DNA from: a virus
DNA length: 25,338 bases
Virus record (IMG/VR): IMGVR_UViG_3300006028_000033
Span: 1 to 25,338 of that record
Direction: 5' to 3' (one strand)
Positions 15,232 to 22,701 of this stretch are shown piece by piece. Under the pieces are notes generated by a model, which saw only the letters and a list, made by a program, of their open reading frames with translations, was not told the origin of the DNA and ran no database searches. The stretch's first letter is position 1. Each line of letters opens with the position of its first letter. The position numbers and the translations under genes were made by a program.

Positions 15232-15441
15232 CTATCTCAGTATATCCCTATAGCCCTTCATTGTCATCGGAGGCTCTTTGTAATCTTTCGGCTTCGTGAA
15301 CTTAGCGATCTGCTCCAAAAGCTCCGTCTGCTTTTTTGATTCTTCAAGCATCTGCCCCATGCGCCAATAGATGAAGAAGTAAAGCAGGAAACAAACGAGT
15401 GCAAAGAGCAGCGAGATGGCGAGGCCTATCAACTCATCCAT
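15232..15441 (-). CDS. Small membrane protein (69 aa)
   Basis: Starts MDELIGLAISLLFALVCFLL. One long transmembrane segment (about residues 5-27) followed by a charged coiled-coil helix (MLEESKKQTELLEQIAKF) and a basic tail. It lies 12 bp after the lipoprotein stop and just before a rho-independent terminator, so it is probably the last gene of a short cargo operon with the lipoprotein and the RHH-like gene. No family is recognised. Confidence 0.6.
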   Translation of the reverse strand: MDELIGLAISLLFALVCFLLYFFIYWRMGQMLEESKKQTELLEQIAKFTKPKDYKEPPMTMKGYRDILR

Positions 15442-15453
15442 AAACGTTTCCGC

Positions 15454-16110
15454 TCAGCCGTTGATACTCCAGCGGGCGAGCTTTCCTTCGTAGAAATAGA
15501 CGTAATTATATCGATCCAGGTCGTATGGTCGAAAGGTCCATGTTTCTATCGTGCCGCCGACGCCGCTGTCATAACTCTTGGTCATCGGTTTACCCCAGGA
15601 TGCCTCCACCATTTCCCGCGTCATACCGACCGCCACGTCACCCTTCATAATGCTCTTCACCATTTGATCTGATAACTCTGGATGCTGATTCACGAACTTT
15701 TGCCGACGTTGCTTCTCTGAATCTAATTCGGCAGTCCATTGCTTATCAGCTTCCTCTTTAGTATGTTCTACGGTGGGCAAAAGCTGAACGTCGATATTTT
15801 GGTTCGCTATGAATTGGCTGCATGTCTGACGCCAAACGTCGTAACCAGGTTTTGAGACCTCCAGATAATAGGTAAGTATCGATGAGGTTGGATAAAAGGT
15901 AACCGCATCTGCGGCCTGCGATTGACGGATAACAGGCAAGAATTCGCCTTTATCGTGGTCATAGATAACGATCCGTTTAAAAGCATCTTTGGGTGTCGAT
16001 TGGATATTGATAGAAACTGGCGCGAGCGGGACGGTCGCGCATGCCGAGAGCGAGAGCGCCAGAATAATGGCGGGAAACATTTTTAGAGCGATTGTGAGGA
16101 TGGTCTTCAT
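15454..16110 (-). CDS. Lipoprotein with BamE/SmpA-like C-terminal domain
   Basis: 218 aa. N-terminal lipoprotein signal: basic start, hydrophobic core (FPAIILALSLSAC) and lipobox LSAC with Cys24 as the lipidated residue. The next residue is Ala, so sorting to the outer membrane is plausible. Residues about 35-115 are beta-rich and read like a PEGA-type strand set (SINIQSTPKDA, YYLEVSKPGY). A helix with a charged run follows. Residues about 148-215 carry the BamE/SmpA pattern: SIMKGDVAVGMTREMVEASWGKP, WTFRP and YVYFYEGKLARW. BamE is an accessory of the beta-barrel assembly machine. This gene is cargo, not phage structure, and may change the host envelope. Its start overlaps the upstream stop by 4 bp. 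Confidence 0.75.
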   Translation of the reverse strand: MKTILTIALKMFPAIILALSLSACATVPLAPVSINIQSTPKDAFKRIVIYDHDKGEFLPVIRQSQAADAVTFYPTSSILTYYLEVSKPGYDVWRQTCSQFIANQNIDVQLLPTVEHTKEEADKQWTAELDSEKQRRQKFVNQHPELSDQMVKSIMKGDVAVGMTREMVEASWGKPMTKSYDSGVGGTIETWTFRPYDLDRYNYVYFYEGKLARWSING

Positions 16111-16463
16111 AAGCGAGATTTAGTTGAGCCGCGTCGCGGCAAGAGAGTTAGATTCGATTCGGGAGAGCGTAGATCGCGGGCGATCAATGCTTCGATAAAA
16201 GCTTTCAAGCTGAGGCCGGCCGCTGAGGCCAGCCGTGCTGCAAGCGAGCCCACCTGCCGACGGAGGTAGCAGCCCACCCGCTGGCGCGCGAATTTCTTGG
16301 AATCCGGCTCTCGCCGCAATCGGCTCGGTGCCTGGGCCTGATTCCATACAAGCGCCGCGACATAGCCGCTGACCGTGAGATTCAATTGCGCTGCGCGAAG
16401 CGGTGTCTTGACCGCGATCTGGGGCAGCAGTTTGAGCGAGGAGTCTCGCGCGGATGAACGCAC
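16107..16463 (-). CDS. Ribbon-helix-helix-like small protein
   Basis: 118 aa from GTG 16463; an in-frame stop lies just upstream, and no ATG is available. Two stretches look like RHH cores: a basic strand plus helices PQIAVKTPLRAAQLNLTVSGYVAALV (about 14-39), and LASAAGLSLKAFIEALIARDL (about 78-98). The pattern, Leu-x-Leu-Ser/Thr-x-Ser-x-Tyr/Phe-Ile/Val followed by an amphipathic helix, is usual in RHH regulators and mobilisation proteins. It overlaps the lipoprotein start by 4 bp, so it might regulate that cargo. An overlapping frame at 16120-16560 is also open, which lowers certainty. Confidence 0.5.
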   Translation of the reverse strand: MRSSARDSSLKLLPQIAVKTPLRAAQLNLTVSGYVAALVWNQAQAPSRLRREPDSKKFARQRVGCYLRRQVGSLAARLASAAGLSLKAFIEALIARDLRSPESNLTLLPRRGSTKSRL

Positions 16464-16466
16464 CTC

Positions 16467-16525
16467 TGCAAGGAATCAGCAGGGGTCTTGCAGAACAATT
16501 GCCCTTAAGACCCGGTTTCCGGGTC
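16467..16525. repeat. Two inverted repeats upstream of the RHH-like gene
   Basis: The proximal one is TGCAAG (16467-16472) with CTTGCA (16487-16492), separated by 14 bases and 4 bp from the GTG start. The distal one is a perfect 7-bp dyad, GACCCGG (16509-16515) and CCGGGTC (16519-16525), with a 3-base centre. Neither has a U-run. They could be operators for the RHH-like protein. The rest of the region from 16526 to 16677 shows no gene and no confident promoter. Confidence 0.45.
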
Positions 16526-16677
16526 CGATGTGGGCATCTATATGTTTTCGATCCTTTCATCAGTGCTTGGCTATTGCTCTTTTTGGGTTAAGAAACTCCG
16601 AACCAGGCCGATTATTACATGAAAATACGTAGTAAACTTGCTTTCACTTGCTGTGAGCCCTACGCGGAATCACCGCT

Positions 16678-16902
16678 GTGCTCGCCCGCGCGAAAATAAT
16701 CCAATTTACGACAGTGCCAGAATCCAAGGACATGGAAGTCGAGCGTTTGCGAAAAGAACTCGCCGAAGCCGAGCGTGAGTTGGCGACACAAAAGGAAGTT
16801 ATACGACTGATGGTGGATACGATGCCCCATGATATTTATGATATTTTCCGCTCGCGTTTCGAAGCTGCTCGCTTGCGCTCCTTATCATCAAAGATTTCCT
16901 GA
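16678..16902 (+). CDS. Short coiled-coil protein (74 aa), uncertain
   Basis: Starts GTG 16678; ATG 16732 gives a 56-aa form. The central helix MEVERLRKELAEAERELATQKEVIRLMV (about 19-46) is a convincing coiled coil with Leu/Val heptads, and composition is protein-like. The last 67 bp overlap the end of the convergent repressor gene, which counts against it. Most likely a small regulator-like protein or a fortuitous frame. I include it at low confidence. Confidence 0.35.
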   Translation: MLARAKIIQFTTVPESKDMEVERLRKELAEAERELATQKEVIRLMVDTMPHDIYDIFRSRFEAARLRSLSSKIS

Positions 16903-17333
16903 AGCGAAGGTGGTATAGGGCCTGACAGTGGAGATTCGTTTGCTGTTTTGGAGTGGCCGTCATCTGTGAGACGTAGAAAAAGAGCCCGCAGCTCCACACG
17001 AATCCAGCCTAACCGACCTGGATCATTGCCGACAGTTTTTATAAGCCGCTCCATTTCTATTAATATGTCGGCGCGTAACAGCTCACAAATTTCAGAGCTA
17101 GAGCCTTTCACTTCACGAATATGAACTTCACGTGTTGACTGCTTGTTCTCAAAAAGAACACGGAACGACTCCAGATCGCGAATAACTCTCATCGAAGGTT
17201 CCTGAATACCTGCTTCGATCTTCGCGATGTAGTTCCGCGATATCAGTAGGCGCCTAGCCATTTCGTGCTGCGTTAAACCAAGCTGACCACGGACTAGCTT
17301 AAACCTGGCGGCTATTTTGTTCTCTTTATCCAC
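16836..17333 (-). CDS. XRE-family repressor
   Basis: 165 aa from GTG 17333. Residues 7-62 are an XRE helix-turn-helix: ARFKLVRGQLGLTQHEMARRLLISRNYIAKIEAG with the typical TQHEMA helix 2 and SRNYIAKIEAG recognition helix. Residues about 70-125 are helical and may serve in dimerisation; the tail is basic. It is transcribed away from the Ner/Cro-like gene, which is the arrangement of lysogeny switches in Mu-like phages, so a c-type repressor role is likely. The switch gap of 56 bp carries a dyad. No Shine-Dalgarno sequence is visible at the start. Confidence 0.8.
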   Translation of the reverse strand: MDKENKIAARFKLVRGQLGLTQHEMARRLLISRNYIAKIEAGIQEPSMRVIRDLESFRVLFENKQSTREVHIREVKGSSSEICELLRADILIEMERLIKTVGNDPGRLGWIRVELRALFLRLTDDGHSKTANESPLSGPIPPSLQEIFDDKERKRAASKRERKIS

Positions 17334-17341
17334 TTTAATGA

Positions 17342-17376
17342 TTGACTTGTGTTCTCTGTGTCAACAAACGTTGACA
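17342..17376. promoter_or_regulatory. Candidate switch operator
   Basis: A perfect 7-bp inverted repeat TGTCAAC (17359-17365) and GTTGACA (17370-17376) with a 4-base centre lies between the divergent repressor and Ner-like genes. A third half-site TTGAC (17342-17346) lies 17 bp to its left. The half-site contains TTGACA, so binding would cover a -35-like hexamer on either strand. No clear -10 box for the plus-strand early promoter is visible. Confidence 0.6.
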
Positions 17377-17389
17377 AAGTAAACCACCA

Positions 17390-17572
17390 ATGCGAACCGG
17401 AGCACAAGCAAAATTTAGGCATCGCGTTAAAACTTGGCTGATCCTTCGGGATATGACCTTGACGGAATTCGCGAATAAAATTGGCCGACGAAGAGACACT
17501 GTTTCTACCGCAATCAATCGAGGCCGATTTCCAAGGGTACGCAAACAGATCGAGGAGGCGTTGCATCTATGA
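17390..17572 (+). CDS. Ner/Cro-like small HTH protein
   Basis: 60 aa starting MRTGAQAKFRHRVKTWLIL. Residues about 15-45 give a helix-turn-helix: LILRDMTLTEFANKIGRRRDTVSTAINRG, with EFANKIG as helix 2 and RRRDTVSTAINRG as the recognition helix; the C-terminus is a short helix. It is the first gene of the early unit, divergent from the repressor, where Mu has ner. It probably down-regulates early and repressor transcription. It overlaps the next gene by 4 bp (ATGA). Confidence 0.7.
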   Translation: MRTGAQAKFRHRVKTWLILRDMTLTEFANKIGRRRDTVSTAINRGRFPRVRKQIEEALHL

Positions 17573-17802
17573 GCCTCAAACTTTCCGCTCACGCCTATCT
17601 ATACTCTTTTTTGCTCCAGCAGATCGCCAATCAACCGACTGCGCAGGCGCTGCTTTTGTATCGAGCCCTTGCTGTAGAGACCGATGACAAACTACTTTCC
17701 GAAGCCTGCCACAAGCGTGCAGATGAGCTTGAGAGCTTAATTCATAATCATCGGCAGATGTCATTAGCGTTCAGGCGGAGAAACGAAAGAAATGCCACTT
17801 AG
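17569..17802 (+). CDS. Early hypothetical protein (77 aa)
   Basis: A mostly helical protein starting MSLKLSAHAYLYSFLLQQIA, with many Ala/Leu residues and an ADELESLIHNHRQMSLAFRRR basic end. Residues about 10-35 could form an amphipathic helix. No motif is recognised. It is translationally coupled to the Ner-like gene (4-bp overlap), and the next gene starts 3 bp after its stop. An early regulatory or host-takeover role would be a guess. Confidence 0.6.
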   Translation: MSLKLSAHAYLYSFLLQQIANQPTAQALLLYRALAVETDDKLLSEACHKRADELESLIHNHRQMSLAFRRRNERNAT

Positions 17803-17805
17803 ATC

Positions 17806-18144
17806 ATGGCCGCGATCGCTCAACAGTTAGAATTCCCCTTCTCTAGCCTGGACTTCCCTGGCCAGTCGGTTCTCACGGTCCACCAGATCGCGGAAAAACT
17901 CGGCGTCACCGATCAGCACATTCTCGACCTTATCGAGGAGCACAAATTTCCCGCGCTCGATCTCAAGGGCAAATCCGCCAGCCGCCGCCTGCTGCGGATC
18001 CCGATCGAGATCTACCGCGATTTCATCATCGCCACCATGACCGGGCCTTATCGCCGGAAGTTCATGGCGGACCTGCCCCGCGCCACCCTGCGAGAGCTGA
18101 AACGCGAAATCGACTCCATTCTCTCCACTCCCGTTTACGCATGA
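17806..18144 (+). CDS. Excisionase-like HTH protein
   Basis: 112 aa. Residues about 22-68 read as an HTH_17/MerR-type domain: SVLTVHQIAEKLGVTDQHILDLIEEHKFPAL followed by SRRLLRIPIEIYRDFI, the wing-and-helix pattern found in excisionases and small DNA-binding adaptors. The C-terminal half is helical and basic, ending LKREIDSILSTPVYA. In a transposable phage it could act as an architectural protein for the transposase or as a regulator; excision in the lambda sense is not expected. It overlaps the next gene by 4 bp. Confidence 0.65.
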   Translation: MAAIAQQLEFPFSSLDFPGQSVLTVHQIAEKLGVTDQHILDLIEEHKFPALDLKGKSASRRLLRIPIEIYRDFIIATMTGPYRRKFMADLPRATLRELKREIDSILSTPVYA

Positions 18145-18863
18145 AAGGCAACCTCTCCGACGATAAGAAAGTCGCACTCGCGCTGCTCGATGATAAGCAA
18201 ATACGCACCACTGGTGCGAATTTGGACACCCTGCAAAGGGCCGCGATTACTCAGATTGCTCTAGTGCGGCGCATGGAGAGCGAATCCGCCTTGCGGGCTA
18301 TCCTCGTCGGCATGGCTCTCATGCGGGTCAAGCATTCGCTGGCGCACGGCGAGTTTATGCCGTGGCTGAAAAAGAACTTGGATGCTACGGCGCATCGGCA
18401 GGCGAACTACTACATGCGTCTCGGGCTCGTCTTCCTGGAGAAGACGAAGGCTACCAAGCCCGAGGTGCTCGCACTGCCGGGTGATCAAGCTGAGCTCTCG
18501 CTCGATAACATCGAAGGACCGGCGAGGCGGCTCATGGAGAAAATGACGAAGTTCGTGGGCGACAAGTCTCTCAACGAGCTGCTCAGCGAGCACGCGATCA
18601 AGGACGGCAAAGCGCTGGGAGGCGCGCGCAAGGGAGGAAAAGAGGACAAGCGCAGCGAGGAGGAGAAGCTCGCCGAGGTGCGCGAATTCAAACTGGCGGA
18701 ACTCAATGCGTGGCTCGCTAGCGGAGAACAGCTCCTCATCGCAGAGAACGTTTGCCAATTTCTGAGCGCGAAAGAGATCGAGCGGTTCCACGGCCAGCTT
18801 CTCGACCTCAAGACTAATTTCACAAAGGCCATTCAACCCCTGCTTAAGAAAGCAAAGTCATGA
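18141..18863 (+). CDS. DUF3102-like early protein
   Basis: 240 aa. Residues about 45-105 carry the DUF3102-like core: SALRAILVGMALMRVKHSLAHGEFMPWLKK, then ATAHRQANYYMRLGLVF. Such domains appear in phage and plasmid proteins and are thought to bind DNA. The middle is basic and low-complexity (GGARKGGKEDKRSEEEK), and the C-terminus is helical. It is sandwiched between the excisionase-like gene and the transposase with 4-bp overlaps on both sides, so it is probably a component of the transposition or early control module. Its function is unknown. Confidence 0.65.
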   Translation: MKGNLSDDKKVALALLDDKQIRTTGANLDTLQRAAITQIALVRRMESESALRAILVGMALMRVKHSLAHGEFMPWLKKNLDATAHRQANYYMRLGLVFLEKTKATKPEVLALPGDQAELSLDNIEGPARRLMEKMTKFVGDKSLNELLSEHAIKDGKALGGARKGGKEDKRSEEEKLAEVREFKLAELNAWLASGEQLLIAENVCQFLSAKEIERFHGQLLDLKTNFTKAIQPLLKKAKS

Positions 18864-21046
18864 GCGAAACCGCCCTGCAGCTCGTTTCCACCGACGAGGC
18901 TCCTCTCGCCAATCCTCTCCGCTTTAGCATCCCCGTGGAAGACATGGGAGAATTTGCCCTCCTCCCCGAAGCGAGACGCTTCGAGGTTAACTTCACGCTG
19001 GCGCTCCTTTCCAAGGTCGCGAGCGTGAACAATTTCGTGGCCGCGACCAATGATCTCGCGGTCAAGTATCCGCATATCCGGGGAATGAGCGGTCCGAGCC
19101 TGCGCCGGAAATTCTACGCGTATCGCGACTCACAAGGCGACTGGCGTTGTTTGGTGAAGGGCTACAAGGCTCCGAAGAAACTGGCGGATGCTTTCGGGCC
19201 GTACATCAAGGGCTTGATCGAACAGAATGGGCGCTGCATTTCCGGGGCGCTGCGCCAACTGCACGATTGTTGGGAGAGAGGCGAAGAAGTGCCAGGCTAC
19301 GGCACCTGGCGCGATTGGTTCATCGCTACGCATCCCACGCTGCCCTTGCCCAAAAAGTTCCCAGGACAATATCCGCAAGGCTGGAGCACCCGCAATCTTC
19401 GCCGCTATGCGCCGAGCCGCGCCGAACGCAGCTACATGACACGCGGCCTGACCGCCGCTCATGCGCATCTGCCGAAACTCAAGCGCGATACTTCCAATCT
19501 TCGGCCAATGGAGTGGATCGTGTTAGACGACTTCGAGCTCGATGTGATGAGCGCCTTCCTGGGCGATCCATCGCGCAACATAAAACCGCAGATCGCCTAC
19601 GTGGCGGGCCTCATGGCGATGTGCGTGGGCACCCGCAAGCATCTAGCCTGGATGCTTGGGCCTCAAGTGGAGCGTGACGAGCGCCAGCCCGACGGCACGG
19701 TGAAGAAAGTGCGCTGCGGAGTCCGCGCGATCGACGTGCAGGGGTTGCTCTATAAGATTTTCTCGGAACATGGGCTGCCGGAATATCCGGTAACACTCAT
19801 CGTCGAAAACGCGGCCGCTGCGATCAAACCCGAGCTGGAGCTGATGCTCTCCACCGTTTTCGAAGGCCGCATCCGGGTGCAGCGCACAAGTCTGATTCAA
19901 CACAAGACGCTGCCTAACGGTTATCTCGAAAGAGGCGGCACGCCCTGGGAAAAAGGATGGGTCGAGAGCGACTTCAATTATCTCTGGGGCAGCCTGGCCG
20001 CTCTCCCTGGTTACAAGGGCAGCAATGAACGCCTCAATGCGCCAGGCGATCACGCCGAAAAACTTCGGCAGATGAAAATCCTATTCGGCCAGGGCTCCGG
20101 GAAATTGAACTTGCCACCGGAGATCCTTGAGCAGCTCCGGCTGCCATTCCCAAGTCTGGATATTCTGGAGAAGACTTTCGCGCAAGTGCTCGCGCGCAGC
20201 GAGCAGCGCACGAACCACAAGTTCAATGGGTTCGATGCTGTCACCGAGTTTCACTGGGCAAACCCGGCCTTGCCGCCGCCAGAGGGCATCGATCCCGCAG
20301 GGCCGAACGATTTCCGAGCGCTGGCGGTACTCGACCAAACGCAAATGCAAATGATGCGCCCTGTTGGCAGGAAGGAATCCTCGATCGAACGCTGGGAACG
20401 GCTCTCCGTGCAAAATGCCCGCAAGCCACTCTCGGCTGGGATTCTGGCACTCTTCCTCCTCACGCCAAAGGAAGTCGTGCTGCGCAACCACAGCGTAACC
20501 TTCACGCACAACAAGACCGGCTATACGTACATTGACGAAAAAGGCGATGTCTTGGCCGGGTTGGAGGAGGGCACCAAGCTGCTCGTCTATGTGGACCTGC
20601 AGCATCCTCGCACGGCCCTTGTAACGACTTTGCAAGGAGCGGTCCGGGGAACGCTGGCGATGCTCGGAGGAAGCGCACGCGGCGTCGATGTGATGGACTC
20701 CGAAGCGATGAAGGCCGCGCGGGCTCAGCGCGCCACGGTGGTCAATCGCGTGATTTCGGAAGTGCGGGCGCGGCCGCTGCATGTGGCCAAGAACGAACAG
20801 CTCGCCGCCGATCGCTCGCACAATGAGGCCCTCATCGAGCGCTATGAGGCCGAGACCGCGCAGCTCACCACCGCGCAGAAAATCGCTGCAGCGGTATCCG
20901 ATGAGGCCGGCCGCGAAGCCGAAGAGCAGAGCACAGTGAAAGCATTGCGCAGCGCACGCAATGAATCGGAGCAACTCCTCTCGGGAGAATCCGCCAGCAA
21001 GGAAGCCGGATCCTCGGACGAACTCTCTAGCGACCAATTTCTTTAG
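18860..21046 (+). CDS. MuA-like DDE transposase
   Basis: 728 aa, longer than MuA (663). The catalytic core spans about residues 210-400. First acidic position: MEWIVLDDFELDV (D223/D224). Second: VTLIVENAAAAI, where E316 stands in place of the usual Asp-Asn. Third: WEKGWVESDFNYLWGSLAALPGYKG, probably E369, followed by the LPGYKG motif common after the last Glu. Residues about 535-590 match the Mu-transposase C-terminal beta-barrel (LTPKEVVLRNHSVTFTH, KLLVYVDL). A helical Ala/Glu-rich tail (640-728) would contact the MuB-like ATPase. It performs strand transfer at the phage ends. Residues 40-100 contain an N-terminal winged-helix-like region. The gene is coupled to the one upstream. Confidence 0.9.
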   Translation: MSETALQLVSTDEAPLANPLRFSIPVEDMGEFALLPEARRFEVNFTLALLSKVASVNNFVAATNDLAVKYPHIRGMSGPSLRRKFYAYRDSQGDWRCLVKGYKAPKKLADAFGPYIKGLIEQNGRCISGALRQLHDCWERGEEVPGYGTWRDWFIATHPTLPLPKKFPGQYPQGWSTRNLRRYAPSRAERSYMTRGLTAAHAHLPKLKRDTSNLRPMEWIVLDDFELDVMSAFLGDPSRNIKPQIAYVAGLMAMCVGTRKHLAWMLGPQVERDERQPDGTVKKVRCGVRAIDVQGLLYKIFSEHGLPEYPVTLIVENAAAAIKPELELMLSTVFEGRIRVQRTSLIQHKTLPNGYLERGGTPWEKGWVESDFNYLWGSLAALPGYKGSNERLNAPGDHAEKLRQMKILFGQGSGKLNLPPEILEQLRLPFPSLDILEKTFAQVLARSEQRTNHKFNGFDAVTEFHWANPALPPPEGIDPAGPNDFRALAVLDQTQMQMMRPVGRKESSIERWERLSVQNARKPLSAGILALFLLTPKEVVLRNHSVTFTHNKTGYTYIDEKGDVLAGLEEGTKLLVYVDLQHPRTALVTTLQGAVRGTLAMLGGSARGVDVMDSEAMKAARAQRATVVNRVISEVRARPLHVAKNEQLAADRSHNEALIERYEAETAQLTTAQKIAAAVSDEAGREAEEQSTVKALRSARNESEQLLSGESASKEAGSSDELSSDQFL

Positions 21047-21058
21047 TCCTAAACAAAC

Positions 21059-21090
21059 GCGCTCCCGGCCGCTGAAACGACCGAGAGCGC
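21059..21090 (+). terminator. Hairpin between transposase and ATPase genes
   Basis: GCGCTC (21059-21064) pairs with GAGCGC (21085-21090). The 20-base interior can form further short pairing (CGG with CCG). No U-run follows, so it is more likely an attenuator or mRNA processing/stability element that sets the ratio of transposase to ATPase than a terminator. The MuB-like gene starts 33 bp later. Confidence 0.4.
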
Positions 21091-21123
21091 TCACCACTAA
21101 GCTAACAAAACAAGGGAAACTCA

Positions 21124-22290
21124 ATGGCTGCCAATGAAGAAACGCCATCCGATCAGGATGAGCAAGCAAATGAACGCAACGTCGAGGCGGGCGATACCGT
21201 GCGCGCCTCGTGGCCAGTATCGCTCGATACGCTGCGCAAGAACGTCAGCAACAGCTCTGCGGAAGCGCAGGAGCTGATCGTCTGGTGTTTTCTGTGGTGC
21301 ATCGATGCCGCGCATCCTTACCGCGTGCAAGAATTCGCCGCGCGGGTCGGAGCAGACACGACCACCATCACCCGGATTATCCAGGGCAAGTACACGAACC
21401 CGAATTCTCAGGAGCGGATGCCGATCTCCGAAAAACTCACGCGGGCGATGGACGCTTTTAAGAAGCTTGAGATCGAGCGTTCGCAATCCAAGCGCTCGGT
21501 GTTCGTCCTCACGCCGACGGCCAAGCGGATCCAGAATGCCTGCGAACTCGCACGCGAGAGCCAGTCGCCTGTCTTTGTCGTAGGGCCTTCTCATATCGGA
21601 AAGACTTGGGCCTTAAAGAACCATACCGAGGACAATAACCACGGCCGCACGATCTATGTGCGCCTGCAGGCGGCTAGCGGCCTGGGAGGCATGGTGCGCG
21701 CGATCGCCGAGGCCTGCGGGATCTCCACCAAGCAGCCTACGGCAAGACTGGTCGAGCGGCTCAAGCACGCGCTCAAGCCGAACATGCTGCTCATCTTGGA
21801 TGAGGTCCACCAGCTCATGTACACCTACCGCAAGGAAGCTTTCTTCGCCTGCTTGGAGGTCATCCGCGAGATTTACGATGCGGTAGGGTGCGGCCTGGTC
21901 CTCTGCGGCACGAAGCTGCTCCTCAATCACGTGCGCACGAATAAGGACGAGCTGGAACAGCTCATGCGGCGGGGCGTCCACAAGATCATTCTGCCCGACA
22001 TGCCGACGAAGGGCGATGTGGAGGCGATCCTCCGCGAGATCGGCGAAATCGAATTCCCGGCGCGAGCGATGCAAGTGACGGTCAGCGTCGGCGGCCGCCC
22101 GATCGTCGAGCGTCCCTATGAAATTCTCCGTCAAGTCGGCAAGGACGAAGGACTCAAGGCAATCACCGAGCGCCTGCGTTACGGCCAAAAATTGGCCTCG
22201 AAGGCCAAGGCCAGCCTCTCATGGGAGCACTTCGTTCGCGCCCATCTGATCATCAAGCAGAACGCCATTCCTGAAAGCGATTGGGATTAA
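21124..22290 (+). CDS. MuB-like AAA+ ATPase, target-DNA selection
   Basis: 388 aa. Residues about 66-92 form an HTH (RVQEFAARVGADTTTITRIIQG), as in the N-terminal domain of MuB. Walker A is GPSHIGKT (154-161), Walker B LLILDE (222-227), and a sensor-1-like segment GLVLCGTK is at about 257-264. ATP-dependent filaments on target DNA recruit the transposase and give target immunity. It starts at ATG 21124 with AAGGGA about 8 bases upstream. MuB is normally about 312 aa, so this is longer, with an acidic N-terminal tail (1-30). It is downstream of the transposase, as B is of A in Mu. Confidence 0.9.
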   Translation: MAANEETPSDQDEQANERNVEAGDTVRASWPVSLDTLRKNVSNSSAEAQELIVWCFLWCIDAAHPYRVQEFAARVGADTTTITRIIQGKYTNPNSQERMPISEKLTRAMDAFKKLEIERSQSKRSVFVLTPTAKRIQNACELARESQSPVFVVGPSHIGKTWALKNHTEDNNHGRTIYVRLQAASGLGGMVRAIAEACGISTKQPTARLVERLKHALKPNMLLILDEVHQLMYTYRKEAFFACLEVIREIYDAVGCGLVLCGTKLLLNHVRTNKDELEQLMRRGVHKIILPDMPTKGDVEAILREIGEIEFPARAMQVTVSVGGRPIVERPYEILRQVGKDEGLKAITERLRYGQKLASKAKASLSWEHFVRAHLIIKQNAIPESDWD

Positions 22291-22295
22291 CCGCC

Positions 22296-22538
22296 ATGCA
22301 CACCTTCGCTTTTTCAGGGAAAGAATGCGCCGTGCTTGCGGAAGAACTGGAGACACAGGCCGCAAAGGCTGATCGGAAAACCGCCGCCGAGCTGCTCACG
22401 GTTTCTTCACTTTGCCGCACGGCTTCAAAGATAACCATCATCACGGACCCGAATAAATCTAATCCGGTCGCGGCTATTGTTAAGTCGGTGGCCACAACCG
22501 GAAGTGTGCCTTCTATGGCCCTGGCCTGGAACCGTTGA
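22296..22538 (+). CDS. Early hypothetical protein (80 aa)
   Basis: I use ATG 22296 (MHTFAFSGKECAVLAEEL), 5 bp after the ATPase stop, and not an in-frame ATG inside that gene. Residues 10-45 are helical and charged; the rest is mixed (KITIITDPNKSNPVAAIVKSV). No motif is recognised. It is one of several small genes between the ATPase and Gam-like genes, a slot that is variable in Mu-like phages and often holds host-modifying proteins. Confidence 0.55.
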   Translation: MHTFAFSGKECAVLAEELETQAAKADRKTAAELLTVSSLCRTASKITIITDPNKSNPVAAIVKSVATTGSVPSMALAWNR

Positions 22539-22548
22539 GGACACTCCC

Positions 22549-22701
22549 ATGAATCCTTCACGCAGCAATCTTCGCCGCTATCCGATGGATCTGAGTTATT
22601 GGGAATCGCACGACTGGCGATGGACGAAACTCATCCTGCGCTGGGCCGGTGTCGCGGCGGGCTTCACTATCGCCCTTTGGGCTTACCTCCTCCTCACATG
22701 A
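22549..22701 (+). CDS. Very small membrane protein (50 aa)
   Basis: Starts MNPSRSNLRRYPMDL at ATG 22549 with GAGG about 8 bases upstream. Residues about 29-49 (ILRWAGVAAGFTIALWAYLLL) are a single transmembrane helix with a positively charged N-terminal region, so the N-terminus should face the cytoplasm. Overlaps the next gene by 4 bp. No family is recognised. Confidence 0.6.
   Translation: MNPSRSNLRRYPMDLSYWESHDWRWTKLILRWAGVAAGFTIALWAYLLLT

Noticed and set aside
16120-16560. 146-codon minus-strand reading over the RHH-like gene
   Set aside because: Cys/Arg/Pro-rich composition without domain pattern; the alternative frame has RHH-like cores and a 4-bp coupling with the lipoprotein gene.
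20081-21169. Long minus-strand reading (362 codons) opposite the transposase
   Set aside because: Antisense to a protein with clear DDE and C-terminal barrel motifs; composition is rich in Arg, His and Cys with no motif.
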